A DNA stretch of 64,000 nt from NCBI RefSeq assembly GCF_032118995.1, contig NC_092649.1, forward strand, positions 19,467,832-19,531,831, given 5' to 3'. How positions within the stretch are numbered: the stretch's first letter is position 1; each line of letters opens with the position of its first letter. This document shows, one piece after another, positions 57,501 through 64,000 of the stretch. This DNA is from Asterias amurensis. Its lineage: Eukaryota; Echinodermata; Asteroidea; Forcipulatida; Asteriidae. The notes below the pieces were generated by a model. That model was not told the origin of the DNA. It searched no databases and was given only the letters and a program-made list of their open reading frames with translations. Position numbers and translations under genes: made by a program.

Positions 57501-60500
57501 TCTAATGAGTTGGGGTGGTTCTGAAAAGAATCGTTGGTTTCAACTCGACGTTTCGATCAGTATCGTCTTCTGGAGAAAGCATTGAGACCAATCAAGAAGT
57601 CATTCCGCGGTAGTGAAGTTAATGACGAGAAGTTCCCTCGATCCAACGAAGCAAAAGTACTAGTCCCTGCAGATTTTCTACCTTCCAACCAGGCAGTGGT
57701 TAGAAACAGGACAGTTTCCTCGCTTTCCACCTTCAGTCCCTACCTGATTGCGTGGTTTTTCCCCTTTGGGGTTTTCCTGCCAAATCTAAAACTGTACATT
57801 TCTTCTTGTTTCTTATTCATCCTGTTATTAGCTCTAATTGTGCTGTTGGATGTGTAATCTAATCAAATGAAAGAATAGTTCTGTAAACGAAAATGTTGTG
57901 GATTTTACTTCAGAGTAAGAAGAGCTTACCATTAGGTTATGCCTGCCTCTGGACAGCTCCTCAGCAACCCATCTCAGCGATGCCAACAATGTCCTCCCAT
58001 CACAGCGGTACTTATCCGATAGTAGGTCAACGCCTGGGATTAGGTACTGCACCTCACAACCCTCTCCGATCTCATACAGAGCATAGTCCCTGTCTGCAGT
58101 AGGGTGGGGCAGGGAGGCGCGGAATAACGCCTTGAAGAGGAACGCAGACAGGAAGCAGCTCTCCATGCGCAGACCAAGGTCAGAGGTCAAGATGTACCTG
58201 CGCAGAGTTGAAGAGAGATGTTTAAAAAAAACATTTACAGATTGACAGAAATTTAAGAGTGTAAATTGCAATCGTCAAGTCAATACTATTCAGTGCTAAG
58301 CAAGTTTTGTGCTAAAACAGGCTTTTTGAAATTGAGCCCTGGATGATGCAAAGTATATGAACAGTGATAAACTATAACATACTGACTTGTGACGATGACT
58401 AGAGCCAGCTATTCAAAATGTTGAGACCAATTAGAACTCATTCAGCGGTAGTGAAGTTAATAACGCGAAGTCCCCTTGATTCACTAAAGCTAAAGCAGTA
58501 GTCCCGGCTGATTTTCTACTATTTCGCCCAGGTAGTAGTTAAAAAGCAGGACAGTTCTTTTCAGAACTGAAAAGTCTCCCAAATTCAAAAAATCTACTCT
58601 GCAGTAGTAGAATATAAAGGAAGACAAGTTCTCTAAATAACACGATCAGCCTAGCAAGTAGACACACAGACGATGTTACCCCAAACTAAATATTTATTAC
58701 CACTTACTGAGCAATCTTTGACGCCAGCACGGCCCCTAGAAGACAGCCCCACATCCCGCATCGATCCAGTAGCTGATTGCTGATGTCATACTGTGACCTT
58801 TGACCTGTCAGCAACTTACGCCATCCATGCAGACTGTCATTGGTATTCAGGATGAGATCCAGAGATTCCGCCCACCATTTAAATGCAGCTCTGTAGTATA
58901 CAAAAACAATCTTTATCAAATATCAACATTACACCATTTTAATGCTGGTCTGTAAGTACAAAAAAATACTGATAAGATATCAACACTAAGATCACAAGTT
59001 TCTAAGGAAACCAGTGCACTAGTATAAAACGAAAAAGTAGGTGAATCCGTCTCAAATGGCTATTGAAACCAATCAGATTCTTTGCAGTGTGATTAAGGAC
59101 CAAGCTGAAGATGAACAATGTGCAACTACCATGTCTCTCTTTTGGGGAGTCATTTCCTTTGTGCATATTTTGATTCGCCAATGTAGGTGAGTTGCACATT
59201 GTGCAAGGGGGTCTAAATAAAAGACAGCAAAAAAAGTAACTCGGCTGTTGTAAAAGCACCTATATTTTAAAATTGTTACTCATATTCTAAAAATTAAAAT
59301 ACCAGGAGACGGACAATTTAATTACGGTGATTTTGACACCTTGTTGTTACAATCAGTCGAGTATTGTTGTTGTGGTAAGTGATTACAAGTGAAAAGTGCC
59401 GATTTCCATTGTTGCAGTAATTCCTATTGACAAGAACCGCTTTTCAAAATTCCCTCTATAAGCTTTACGCTGAATCAGAGGAGAGATCATTCATGTCAAT
59501 AGGAGTTACTGCAACAATGGAAATGGGCACTTTTTACCTGTATGCGCTTACCGCGACAACAATACTCGACCGATTCTAACATACAAGGTGTCAAAATCCC
59601 CGTAATAAAATTTTCCGTCTCCTGGTATTATCATTTTCAGATTATGATTAACAATTTTAAACTTGTAGGTGCTTTTACAACGGCCTAGTTACTTTTTTGG
59701 CTGTCTTTATTATTTGTGAACCAAATCTGACCTTATATTAGCAGCATGGTAGTACAAGTTTCCTAGTTCATGCATGGCCTGAGCAGCAAGGCCTAGCTGC
59801 TTCCTTGCTAGTAGCATCTCTGAAAGGGGAAAACAAAAATTATAACCACAAACATGAAAGTATGAGGAAAACAACAACCCCTTCATAAAGCTTAAAACCA
59901 AAACAAAAAAGATGTATATATGACAGCTTTGTTAACAACTGTTGTGTCTGCGATTTGGGATTGGACAAAGAAAATTAGGCTAGAGCGAAATTTGAACTTG
60001 CGACGTCCAGATTAACGTGCCAGCACTTTACCAACTAAGCTATATAGCTCTAATGTAGACAGTCTCTCTGTTTATTACTTGATAATTTCTAAGTAATATT
60101 TTTCCTGACGATGACAAGAGCAAGTATAGTTGAAACGTTAAGACAAATTAATTCCGAAAATGTACTCCGCGGTAGTAGAATATAAAGTAAGACAGTTCTC
60201 TAAAGAACAAAATCTACCTTGTAACATAACATAACAATTAAAATTTATAAGGCACTATTCCATCAAGATCATAGCGCACTAGAAGGAAATTAACATGGAA
60301 AAAGGTGAGTTTTAAGGACTTTACGAAAAGCAGATAGAGTATTAGATTCCCTAATGGCAGTTGGGAGATTGTTCCAAATCATCGGCCCAGCTACACTGAA
60401 AGCCTTTTGACCTACAATTTTGTTTGCTCGGGGAACATTCAAGCGAGTGATGTCACGTGTGGACCGAAGAAATTGTGGAGGAGTGTAATGTGACAGTAAA

Positions 60501-63500
60501 ATGGTAATATATTGAGGTGTAGTTTTTTTAAAGCATTTAAAAACGAGAAGAGCAATCTTAAAATTGATTCGTTCTCTAATTGGTAGCCAATGAAGTTCCC
60601 TAAGTGATGGGGTAGTATGTTCTCTCAAGGGTGTGGAACATATTAAACGAGCTGCACTATTTTGTACTCTTTGAACTCTGTCCAATTCATATGAGGTTGC
60701 ACCATTAAAAAGAGATTGCCATAGTCAATACGAGCGAGGACTAAAGCTCTGACAACATGATGGAGAGTATCCTTATCCAGGTACCGTTTGATTCTCCTGA
60801 AGTTAAGTAGATACACACATGGTGTTACCGCAAACCAAATATATATTGATATATTTCCTTCTCACAATGCTAGTTTTATAATAGAATAAACTAATTACCG
60901 ATTGTTTTATCATATGATGTGATGACCACTCCAAGCTGTGACTTTGGTAAAGCCGACGTCTGTACCTCGGACATGATCTTAAACTCAGCTTTAGACAGAT
61001 CAGGAGGAACGGTCATTTGTGGCTGGCCGTCGGTCTCAGAGAAACCAACTCGGCTGTTGAGAGTCTGATGGCTCGGTACGGCTGGTGCTATGTTTAAAAA
61101 ATAAAATTAAAAAATAACCCAGCTGGAATTCAAGGTAAGGTGGTCTGTAGTAGAAGATATGGGCCACATTTTAGCTGCTTAGGCAGACAAGGCTGCTTAA
61201 CAGCAGTCTTTCAAAGGCAGTGGAGACTTTTGGTAATAACTCAAAATAGTTCTTGGCATAAAACCTTACTTGGTAACGAGTCATGGGGAGCTGTTGATAG
61301 TATTAAACACTGTAAGAAATGGCTCCCTCTGAAGTAACAAAGTTTTCAAGAAAGAACTAATTTTCCACGAATTTGATCTCGAGACCTCAGAATTAGAATT
61401 TGAGGTCTCGAAATCAAGCATCTGAAAGCGCACATCTTCGTGTGACAAGGGTGTTTTTTGTTTCATTATTATCTTGCAACTTTGACGACCAGTTGAGCTT
61501 AAATATTCACAGGTTCGTTATTTTATGCATGTTGAGATACATCTAGTGAGAAGACTGGTCTTTGAAAATTACCAATAGTGTCCAGTCTCTTGAAGCTGAA
61601 ATATGCACTCTTTTTCAAACTTCGCTACACTCACAAACTTTGTGGGACCAGCATCAACTTGCAACACTATCTTTATAATGAATCATTTCAGACAAACTGT
61701 ACACACTGAAGTGCCAAAAGTATAAAGTAACTTAGCCTGGTTTATTTCTCCACTTACCATTTTGTTGTGTGGCTAGGTACAAGACGAGCAGTCTACGGCT
61801 ATGCTGTAATGCTCTAGCTGTGTAGTTACTGGCACTCAGAGCCTGTTTGAATCCTGCCAGGCTGTCGTCAATATCCAATGGGACGCATACACGCTTGCCT
61901 GCATCTGATGCACCTTTAAAATAATATTAAAATACTTTTCTTAAATTTGCCAACATTTATCAAGATATTTTAAGCCAGCAAAATTAGAACAACCTTTGCA
62001 GTACATTCAATTTATTTAGCTTATAAATAGTTGTTCAAAAAAAGTCGGAAGCGATTGAACATGACCTAACCTAATGAAGTCCAAAATTGTTATCCACCAA
62101 AAATTACTATTTTACCAAAAATTATTGTTCTACCAACAATACACAAGGACATGTTCCGATATTAAACAATTTTTACTCACAAATACCTGGGACAGTTTAT
62201 CCATTCTGATTGGTTGAGAGAGTTAGATTTGATAGATGTTTTAAAAATTTGGATCAGGAAAAAAAAATGTAGCGAGCGCGCTAATTTCATGGTAAAGTGC
62301 ATATTTGGCATACATATTCACGAAACAAGTTTTGAATTCTTACATATTCATGAAACCATATTAGAATGCTTACATATTCATGAAATAAGGTTTAAATTAT
62401 TCATGGTTTACAGAATCTTCCTATTGTATGAAACAATCCAAACTCACCTCCATAAACGTCATGTCCTTCCGGATCGATCCGTCCGCCAACATCTATTGCC
62501 TTGAGGTTGGTTGGATCAATCTCCACAATCAGTTGCACGTTCATGTAGTTCCTAGCTGTGATGGGTTCACCGCCGAGTTTCTCCGAGGCCAACTTGAAGT
62601 GCGGCTGGACGGGGGGCGGACCTCCGTAGGCCTGCAGACGCGAGATGAGCTTACGCTGGGCTTGGACCAAGAGGGGAGTCACATATTCAGAATAACGCTC
62701 TCTGTGGAAATTCAAGACAAATTGAAGACAATGTAAATATCAATCTTGCTAGTATTAATCAGAAACGGATGTGCTTTTAACTTGGATTTCTGTTAAGGGC
62801 ATAAACCTAAAACAAATTCTTTGTAGCTTTGGGTTGGATAAAGGAAAATTGACTAGAGCGGGACACGAGTCTGCAACCTCCAGATTAGCGTGCCAGCCCT
62901 ATGTATGTAGCCCTACGATGGGGATGACCCTATTTTGTCAATATCTTTGTTTGGGAGTGCCAGTCAGAAGCCATTTGACCTGTAACTGCTGTATAAGCAG
63001 GGATAACAACCAAGGGTATGATCTACTTTCGAGTCCATCATCCACTCTTCAACTGTTAGGCCAGATATCGGCGCATCTCACAGCCTTCTCCTTTGCTGCC
63101 CCCTGGGCCCAATTTCATGGCTCTGCTTAACGTAAGCAAAGAAGCAGGGAGGTCTGCGCTTACATCAAGCGTATTTCACAGGTTAGCGTACTCCACGTAA
63201 CTAGACATTCTATGCTTACACGGCTAGCAAGTAACCAGAGAATTTGCGGTAAGCAGAGCCATGAAATTGGGCCATGGTCTTCAAGGCAGCACTGCTCCTC
63301 AAGTTTACATTATTACCGGGGGAAGATACCGAACACTTTGCTGCATTTTTTTCTTATTTGACTTACTGAGAGAGGACATTGAATCTCATGGCAATATCTG
63401 CTAGACATTCCCACTGCTGCTCGTAATACAACATCTCTAAGACGCGTAGGACCAGCCGTCTCATCCAGCGTGAATCCATCGTGCTGATGTCATCCAGGGG

Positions 63501-63901
63501 ATTCTCAAACTTCAGACTAGCCCCGCCCTTCTCATCCGAGACAGTCCCCACCCAGCTGTTGACCAAGACAGGTTTCTTTGACTTCTATAATTGAGAGGAA
63601 AAAGTCAAGTCAACTATGATATTTTGGTTTGCGATAACACCATGTGTCTAAATGGGATTTGAGGCATTGCATGGTGAGGTATCAATGTATGGTTTGCGGT
63701 AATACATGTGTGTATCTACTTGCTGGGTAGATTGCGTTATTTTGAAAACTCATCAAGCTTTATACTCTACTACCGCAAAGTAGATTTGGCAGTTTTAAGC
63801 CAAGCCACAGCGAAAAATGTAAATCTCAAACAAGCATTTGGACATAAGGCATGGGTATGTTCTCCATGAACACGGTGACAAAATTTGCCAGGGAAGAGAT
63901 T
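42380..63901 (-). CDS. CFAP54: CFAP54-like ciliary central-apparatus protein, 3' half (26 exons)
   Basis: Twenty-six minus-strand exons (listed separately) have GT-AG sites and matching phases. They give about 1,649 codons without a stop, ending ...LYEWLAPMLQQ. CFAP54 is a protein of about 3,000 residues of the C1b projection of the axonemal central pair, needed for ciliary motility. The residues seen here suit that family: helical repeat-like segments rich in leucine (RILTELSLYNEAFTVLSRLL, ARKQLGLAAQAMHELGNLYY), the AFKWWAESLDLIL segment, NEIYLQWY in the long exon, and the HSLEQLFDPSYG C-terminus. The length of this half also fits. I rely on recall of the family, with no alignment. Another giant axonemal protein such as CFAP46 is the main alternative. 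The 5' half and promoter lie beyond 64 kb. Confidence 0.65.
42655..42830 (-). repeat. two reversed tRNA-derived SINE heads
   Basis: On the minus strand GATAGCTCAGTTGGTAGAGC is an A box. A B box region in TTAGTTCAAATTCTGC follows it. A second partial head lies at 42770-42830. Confidence 0.6.
43494..43577 (-). CDS. CFAP54: CFAP54-like exon 25
   Basis: It reads ALLKQCVEMVQDLLNYKPPE then QDQQDPKP, in phase 0 at both ends, with acceptor TTTTTAG| and donor CCG|GTAAGA. Confidence 0.8.
43648..43945 (+). repeat. SINE with tRNA-Leu-like head and conserved tail
   Basis: The head is GGTCTTGGCCGAGCGATGAA...GTGTGGGTTTGACG. The tail GGATGAGACGTAAAGCCATG...GCACCTTGTAAAC recurs reversed at 45.77, 53.58 and 55.95 kb. 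Confidence 0.65.
44246..45249 (-). CDS. CFAP54: CFAP54-like exon 24 (long exon)
   Basis: This 1,004-bp exon gives 334 codons. It has serine/proline-rich stretches, SWIHLLSYTSILQRTC, the NEIYLQWYQP motif near the middle followed by IRQILLLYAI, and a basic low-complexity linker (PSTPSGTPTKDGTITPGKPT then NRKSKRTARIAQLSAKVKRD). The basic linker is probably disordered. Acceptor CCTCTACAG|, donor GAG|GTAAGG. Confidence 0.85.
45300..45450 (-). repeat. reversed tRNA-derived SINE (7.4-kb family)
   Basis: GATTTGAACCCATGACCTTTGCAATT and ATACTCAGTACTTTCCCGAG match the SINE cluster at 7.4-8.2 kb. Confidence 0.6.
45925..46204 (-). CDS. CFAP54: CFAP54-like exon 23
   Basis: It starts TSSSSASKKGSRTPTASKAP (a Ser/Lys linker). 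A helical stretch (AVAERNKELTAAWTAVQAAT) and QRTLALLIGDPSLTSLTLK follow. Donor AAAG|GTAATT. Confidence 0.8.
46262..46432. mobile_element. short MITE with GGCCCGGTCACACAGGC ends
   Basis: TAAAGGCCCGGTCACACAGG is mirrored by CCTGTGTGACCAGGCCTTTA. The interior repeats CGTTCTCGTTCTCG and its inverse. Confidence 0.75.
46902..47055 (-). CDS. CFAP54: CFAP54-like exon 22
   Basis: It reads VIRQAYLEIALLYLDSASQR then LKVINELQQAER and a lysine-rich end (PSPEKKKKSR). It looks like a TPR-type helix followed by a linker. Donor AGG|GTAAGT. Confidence 0.8.
47369..47605 (-). CDS. CFAP54: CFAP54-like exon 21
   Basis: It reads SLGDISPDPWLNAAGVLSTG and EGSLVAEFLLHLGKVQRQLA, ending AVRVSMGANHDLG. Acceptor CTCTGCAG|, donor GG|GTAGGT. 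Confidence 0.8.
48015..48105 (-). repeat. reversed tRNA-like SINE head
   Basis: GATTCGAACCCACACTCTGC (B box side) and GTACTAGACCGCACGGCA (A box side) lie in reverse order in the intron just before exon 20. Confidence 0.55.
48127..48305 (-). CDS. CFAP54: CFAP54-like exon 20
   Basis: It reads MMLLGEKIERNISTPCLSTP and TDPLLNIYLPHLLYLGKVKM then RIGHALARQATREQAKNAE. Acceptor TTTTGAAAG|, donor AA|GTAAGT. Confidence 0.8.
48905..49053. repeat. imperfect palindrome in CFAP54 intron
   Basis: GAGACTTTGGGACGCTAGGG...AGACTTACCAGGTAAA is mirrored by TTTTACCTGGCAAGTCTGCT...GAGCGTCCCAAAAGTCTC. It is probably a small foldback MITE. Confidence 0.65.
49165..49356 (-). CDS. CFAP54: CFAP54-like exon 19
   Basis: It reads EVVSLLEHQQTLSSPGCLLL then ALAKIQLTDLQGLSAHTYQK and HTLAAYSEAQEILLNQ. 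The paired helices resemble TPR-like repeats. Phase 0 at both ends. Confidence 0.85.
49560..49855 (-). repeat. reversed SINE copy in CFAP54 intron
   Basis: The tail (ACCCCTTCTCTTAGCAATAA...) and head (GACCGGGACTTGAATCCAAA...GTCCACCAGGACACAAC) match the tRNA-Leu-like SINE family in reverse. Confidence 0.55.
49862..50031 (-). CDS. CFAP54: CFAP54-like exon 18
   Basis: It reads TVSPLDGLDCRHFCMQGLTE then AEACGDNEMQAEFLMEGALL and DLQEGRSLDDIKQTLQ. The acceptor CCTCCAG| and the first bases of the exon are duplicated upstream (see the 147-bp repeat). Confidence 0.8.
50021..50314. repeat. 147-bp tandem duplication spanning a splice acceptor
   Basis: ACTCACTGTACCTGGAGGTG starts at 50021 and again at 50168. 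The copies run 50021-50167 and 50168-50314 with one difference seen (TTAATATG against TTATTATG). Each contains the exon 18 acceptor and the first bases of the exon on the minus strand. Confidence 0.95.
50822..51027 (-). CDS. CFAP54: CFAP54-like exon 17
   Basis: It reads MRLHMDSQPVPTPMDIESPS and RLDARLWLDCRLALVKCLMG. The donor is A|GTAGGT at 50821. A second GT four bases on would break the frame. A 14-bp repeat encodes QYQYQ. Confidence 0.8.
51285..51352 (-). repeat. reversed tRNA-like SINE head
   Basis: GGGATTAAAACCCACAACCT (B box side) and AGACTAACCAGTGGCCCACG (A box side) lie in reverse, close to exon 16. Confidence 0.5.
51391..51571 (-). CDS. CFAP54: CFAP54-like exon 16
   Basis: It reads GGQSAAELELIVLAKLELAS then VYRELHLVATSAQVVLSAMT. 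The acceptor lies in a GAGCAGCAG run, so the start may be 51571 or 51568, and both keep the frame. This may be a NAGNAG alternative acceptor. Confidence 0.8.
51660..51800. repeat. palindromic MITE-like element
   Basis: GGGAATAAAAGGGTAGCGAC...ATGGCCGTTTAGAACC is mirrored by GGTTTTAAATGGCCGTGAAA...GTCTACCCTTTTATTCCC. Confidence 0.7.
52203..52680. repeat. dispersed 'GGTAGGGTCATAGATTG' repeat
   Basis: AAAGGTAGGGTCATAGATTGTTAAATAC and CCAGAGATGTGGTTGGTATCAGCTGTCACC recur at 54762-55030 and in part at 50320-50590. The class is unknown, and a MITE is likely. Confidence 0.6.
52850..52937 (-). repeat. reversed tRNA-Leu-like SINE head
   Basis: GAGACTCAAACCCACACTCT and CTCTTAACCGCTAGGACATG are the B and A box sides in reverse. 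Confidence 0.55.
52986..53177. mobile_element. short MITE with GCCCGGTTCATACTTCC ends
   Basis: AAAGCCCGGTTCATACTTCC...TGCGAATGCGAA is mirrored by TTCGCATTCGCAGGAAGT...ATGAACCGAGCTTA. The interior repeats TTCGC/GCGAA words. Confidence 0.8.
53280..53343 (-). CDS. CFAP54: CFAP54-like exon 15
   Basis: It reads GGLLRTAEQTLKIMVEIIQG then Q. Acceptor TTTTTACAG|, donor CAAG|GTGAGA. Confidence 0.75.
53575..53740 (-). repeat. reversed SINE tail
   Basis: GTTTACAAGGTGCTGTGGTG...CATCCCATCCGAATGACACA matches the tail of the SINE at 43.65 kb in reverse. Confidence 0.55.
53776..53834 (+). repeat. poly-G tract with G-quadruplex potential
   Basis: Runs of 8-13 G are separated by short AAG, ATGGAT or TGGA spacers. 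On the transcript this is a C-rich tract starting about 15 bases after the donor of exon 14. Confidence 0.9.
53850..53947 (-). CDS. CFAP54: CFAP54-like exon 14
   Basis: It reads SEEGSVESLTITEDTGKKFT then GGKRPLTLEAVK. Acceptor TTACATTAG|, donor AAG|GTATAT. Confidence 0.75.
54075..54160 (-). repeat. reversed tRNA-derived SINE head
   Basis: ACTTGAACCAGTGACTTCTG and GGCGCTCTAGCATCTGAGCT correspond to the family at 42.7 and 60.0 kb. Confidence 0.55.
54179..54315 (-). CDS. CFAP54: CFAP54-like exon 13
   Basis: It reads LNSTPEPQQRKPSPTTSTTI then SKPPTSIVSKKTEKIHTKIT, a low-complexity Pro/Ser/Thr linker. Acceptor TTTTAAAG|, donor CTAG|GTAAGC. Confidence 0.75.
54379..54762. mobile_element. T2/Kolobok-type MITE, TTAAAGGCAGTGG family
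   Basis: Both ends are at TTAA (TTTAAAGGCAGTGGACAC and GTGTCCACTGCCTTTAAA). Related to 31689-32094. The GGTAGGGTCATAAATTG repeat begins directly at its right end. Confidence 0.8.
55145..55240 (-). repeat. reversed tRNA-Leu-like SINE head
   Basis: GGACTCAAACCCACACTCTG and TTGACCACTAGGCCACAACA are the B and A box sides in reverse. Confidence 0.55.
55286..55437 (-). CDS. CFAP54: CFAP54-like exon 12
   Basis: It reads MLETLIDKRLSPSLATLYGP then HLTCHLSLAQAHLMVAISST and IQVMPDQDFV. Acceptor CTTATACAG|, donor AT|GTAAGT. Confidence 0.8.
55606..55850. repeat. 'CCCAATTTCATAGCTCTGC' element
   Basis: TGCCCAATTTCATAGCTCTG at the left is mirrored by AGCAGAGTCATAAATTTGGC at the right. It contains AGCAAGTGCC and GTAAGCA words, as in the copy at 63.1 kb. 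Confidence 0.6.
56264..56317 (-). CDS. CFAP54: CFAP54-like exon 11 (54 bp)
   Basis: It reads SSQKFNSCKPVMEPTNLK, phase 0 at both ends. Acceptor TTCTACAG|, donor AAG|GTAAGT. Confidence 0.75.
56630..56752 (-). CDS. CFAP54: CFAP54-like exon 10
   Basis: It reads VRILTELSLYNEAFTVLSRL then LHGERLPQTADNNFRQVESK and M. It is TPR-like. Acceptor TACAAAAG|, donor ATG|GTAAGT. Confidence 0.85.
57235..57321 (-). CDS. CFAP54: CFAP54-like exon 9
   Basis: It reads VLPLLTLYQYMTTFVCRDLQ then RAVDGRILK. Acceptor GTCGTAG|, donor AAG|GTACAT. Confidence 0.8.
57420..57850. repeat. dispersed repeat copy
   Basis: GGTTTGCGGTAACACCATGT...GAGACCAATCAAGAAGTCAT...GGCAGTGGTTAGAAACAGGACAG shares blocks with 58.38-58.68, 60.06-60.23 and 63.62-63.8 kb. 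The 107-codon open frame inside it is not called as a gene. Confidence 0.55.
57930..58197 (-). CDS. CFAP54: CFAP54-like exon 8
   Basis: It reads YILTSDLGLRMESCFLSAFL, then FKALFRASLPHPTADRDYAL and YRCDGRTLLASLRWVAEELS. Acceptor CTGCGCAG|, donor ATG|GTAAGC. Confidence 0.85.
58708..58890 (-). CDS. CFAP54: CFAP54-like exon 7
   Basis: It reads AAFKWWAESLDLILNTNDSL, then HGWRKLLTGQRSQYDISNQL and GMWGCLLGAVLASKIA. The tryptophan-rich KWW...GW spacing is distinctive. Acceptor TACTACAG|, donor CA|GTAAGT. Confidence 0.85.
59222..59704. mobile_element. palindromic MITE of about 480 bp
   Basis: GACAGCAAAAAAAGTAACTC...TACCAGGAGACGG is mirrored by CCGTCTCCTGGTA...GTTACTTTTTTGGCTGTC. The centre is AT-rich, around CCTATTGACA and TGTCAATAGG. 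Confidence 0.8.
59732..59819 (-). CDS. CFAP54: CFAP54-like exon 6
   Basis: It reads MLLARKQLGLAAQAMHELGN then LYYHAANI, a TPR-like helix pair. Acceptor CCCTTTCAG|, donor AAG|GTCAGA. Confidence 0.8.
59965..60055 (-). repeat. reversed tRNA-derived SINE head
   Basis: TTTGAACTTGCGACGTCCAG and GCACTTTACCAACTAAGCTA are the B and A box sides in reverse. Confidence 0.6.
60243..60800 (-). mobile_element. 5'-truncated LINE (non-LTR) reverse transcriptase fragment
   Basis: The open part (60290-60685) reads LHWLPIRERINFKIALLVFK, YTPPQFLRSTRDITRLNV and MIWNNLPTAIRESNTLSAFR. This is the C-terminal tail of many CR1/RTE/Jockey-type reverse transcriptases. A short upstream piece (YLDKDTLHHVVRALVLARID) is in another frame, so there is at least one indel. 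The catalytic domain is missing. The 3' end is a TTATGTTATGTTACA-type simple repeat. Confidence 0.85.
60899..61087 (-). CDS. CFAP54: CFAP54-like exon 5
   Basis: It reads PAVPSHQTLNSRVGFSETDG, then PDLSKAEFKIMSEVQTSALP and VVITSYDKTI. Acceptor AAACATAG|, donor CG|GTAATT. Confidence 0.8.
61211..61594. mobile_element. diverged MITE of the GGCAGTGGACAC family
   Basis: CAAAGGCAGTGGAGACTTTTGG at the left and AATAGTGTCCAGTCTCTTGA at the right bracket a palindromic CGAGACCTCAGAATTAG core. The ends are more diverged than at 31689. Confidence 0.65.
61758..61913 (-). CDS. CFAP54: CFAP54-like exon 4
   Basis: It reads ASDAGKRVCVPLDIDDSLAG, then FKQALSASNYTARALQHSRR and LLVLYLATQQN. Acceptor TTTTAAAG|, donor ATG|GTAAGT. 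Confidence 0.8.
62448..62701 (-). CDS. CFAP54: CFAP54-like exon 3
   Basis: It reads ERYSEYVTPLLVQAQRKLIS, then RLQAYGGPPPVQPHFKLASE and LIVEIDPTNLKAIDVGGRID. Acceptor TTTCCACAG|, donor GAG|GTGAGT. Confidence 0.85.
62835..62915 (-). repeat. reversed, degenerate tRNA-derived SINE head
   Basis: GACACGAGTCTGCAACCTCC and TAGCGTGCCAGCCCTATG match the 42.7/60.0-kb family in part. Confidence 0.45.
63108..63277. mobile_element. short MITE with GGGCCCAATTTCATGGCTC ends
   Basis: GGGCCCAATTTCATGGCTCT is mirrored by AGAGCCATGAAATTGGGCC. CTTAACGTAAGCA and GCGGTAAGCAGAG are the inner pair. Confidence 0.8.
63367..63584 (-). CDS. CFAP54: CFAP54-like exon 2
   Basis: It reads KSKKPVLVNSWVGTVSDEKG, then LDDISTMDSRWMRRLVLRVL and YYEQQWECLADIAMRFNVLS. 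Acceptor CAATTATAG|, donor CA|GTAAGT. Confidence 0.85.
63832..63901 (-). CDS. CFAP54: CFAP54-like exon 1 of the window (probable)
   Basis: It reads ISSLANFVTVFMENIPMPYV then QML, and its phase fits exon 2. The acceptor TTTATTCAG| is good. The donor CTT|GTTTGA is weak, so the 3' edge is less certain. Earlier exons lie beyond the window. Confidence 0.55.
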
Positions 63902-64000
63902 CTGAATAAAAAGAAAAAAGACTGAAATTTATTCGTCACGGGAGGGGAATACACTTTAACAGGGGTTTTCCTTAACTTTTTTTCACTCGCTGAACTGAAA

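Noticed and set aside
57534..57857. 107-codon open frame on the plus strand
   Set aside because: It is inside a dispersed repeat that recurs at 58.4 and 60.1 kb with indels, and has no homology I recognise.

Overview
This is a eukaryotic, AT-rich, intron- and repeat-dense window. Its repeats (TTAA-flanked elements starting TTAAAGG, several tRNA-derived SINEs, elements with 'CCCAATTTCATAGAGCT' ends) and the conserved ciliary gene point to a deuterostome. An echinoderm, most likely a sea star, is my best guess from repeat style. That is inference, not proof. There are no bacterial-type operons, no CRISPR array and no rRNA.

Right part (42.4-64 kb, minus strand): the 3' half of one large gene. 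I assembled 26 exons with consensus splice sites and consistent phases. They give an uninterrupted frame of about 1,649 codons ending in a stop at 42380-42382. The protein looks like CFAP54, a very large protein of the axonemal central apparatus. Its 5' half lies beyond 64 kb. Its introns hold SINEs, palindromic MITEs, a LINE fragment, a 147-bp tandem duplication of a splice acceptor, and a poly-G tract next to a splice donor.

Left and middle part (3-39 kb): the unusual region. Two related transcription units face each other. Unit A (+) starts at 3222 and unit B (-) at 38817. Each first exon lies just downstream of the same 19-bp octamer-containing promoter block. Each unit runs through an array of related short exons and ends in near-identical last exons and 3' UTRs. 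The poly(A) signals (18045 on +, 20540 on -) flank a palindromic core of 105-bp tandem repeats centred near 18.94 kb. In unit A a 1.55-kb module is tandemly repeated, and each full module carries an 84-bp and a 39-bp exon. Both exons keep phase 2, so adding or losing modules keeps the reading frame. A 12-exon model gives one open frame of 269 codons. Unit B has at least nine divergent exon-like copies with mixed phases and stops, and looks largely decayed except at its 3' end. I do not recognise the protein.

Mobile DNA between and inside these units: a TTAA-flanked element with a broken THAP-domain gene (35.4-36.6 kb, Kolobok-like) and a short palindromic relative (24.2-24.75 kb), T2/Kolobok-type MITEs, a 2.9-kb near-perfect foldback element (32.4-35.4 kb), a hAT-like MITE with an 8-bp target duplication (30.7-31.1 kb), and SINE clusters.

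All calls come from reading the sequence by eye. Exon models, identity gradients and family names need RNA evidence and database searches to confirm.
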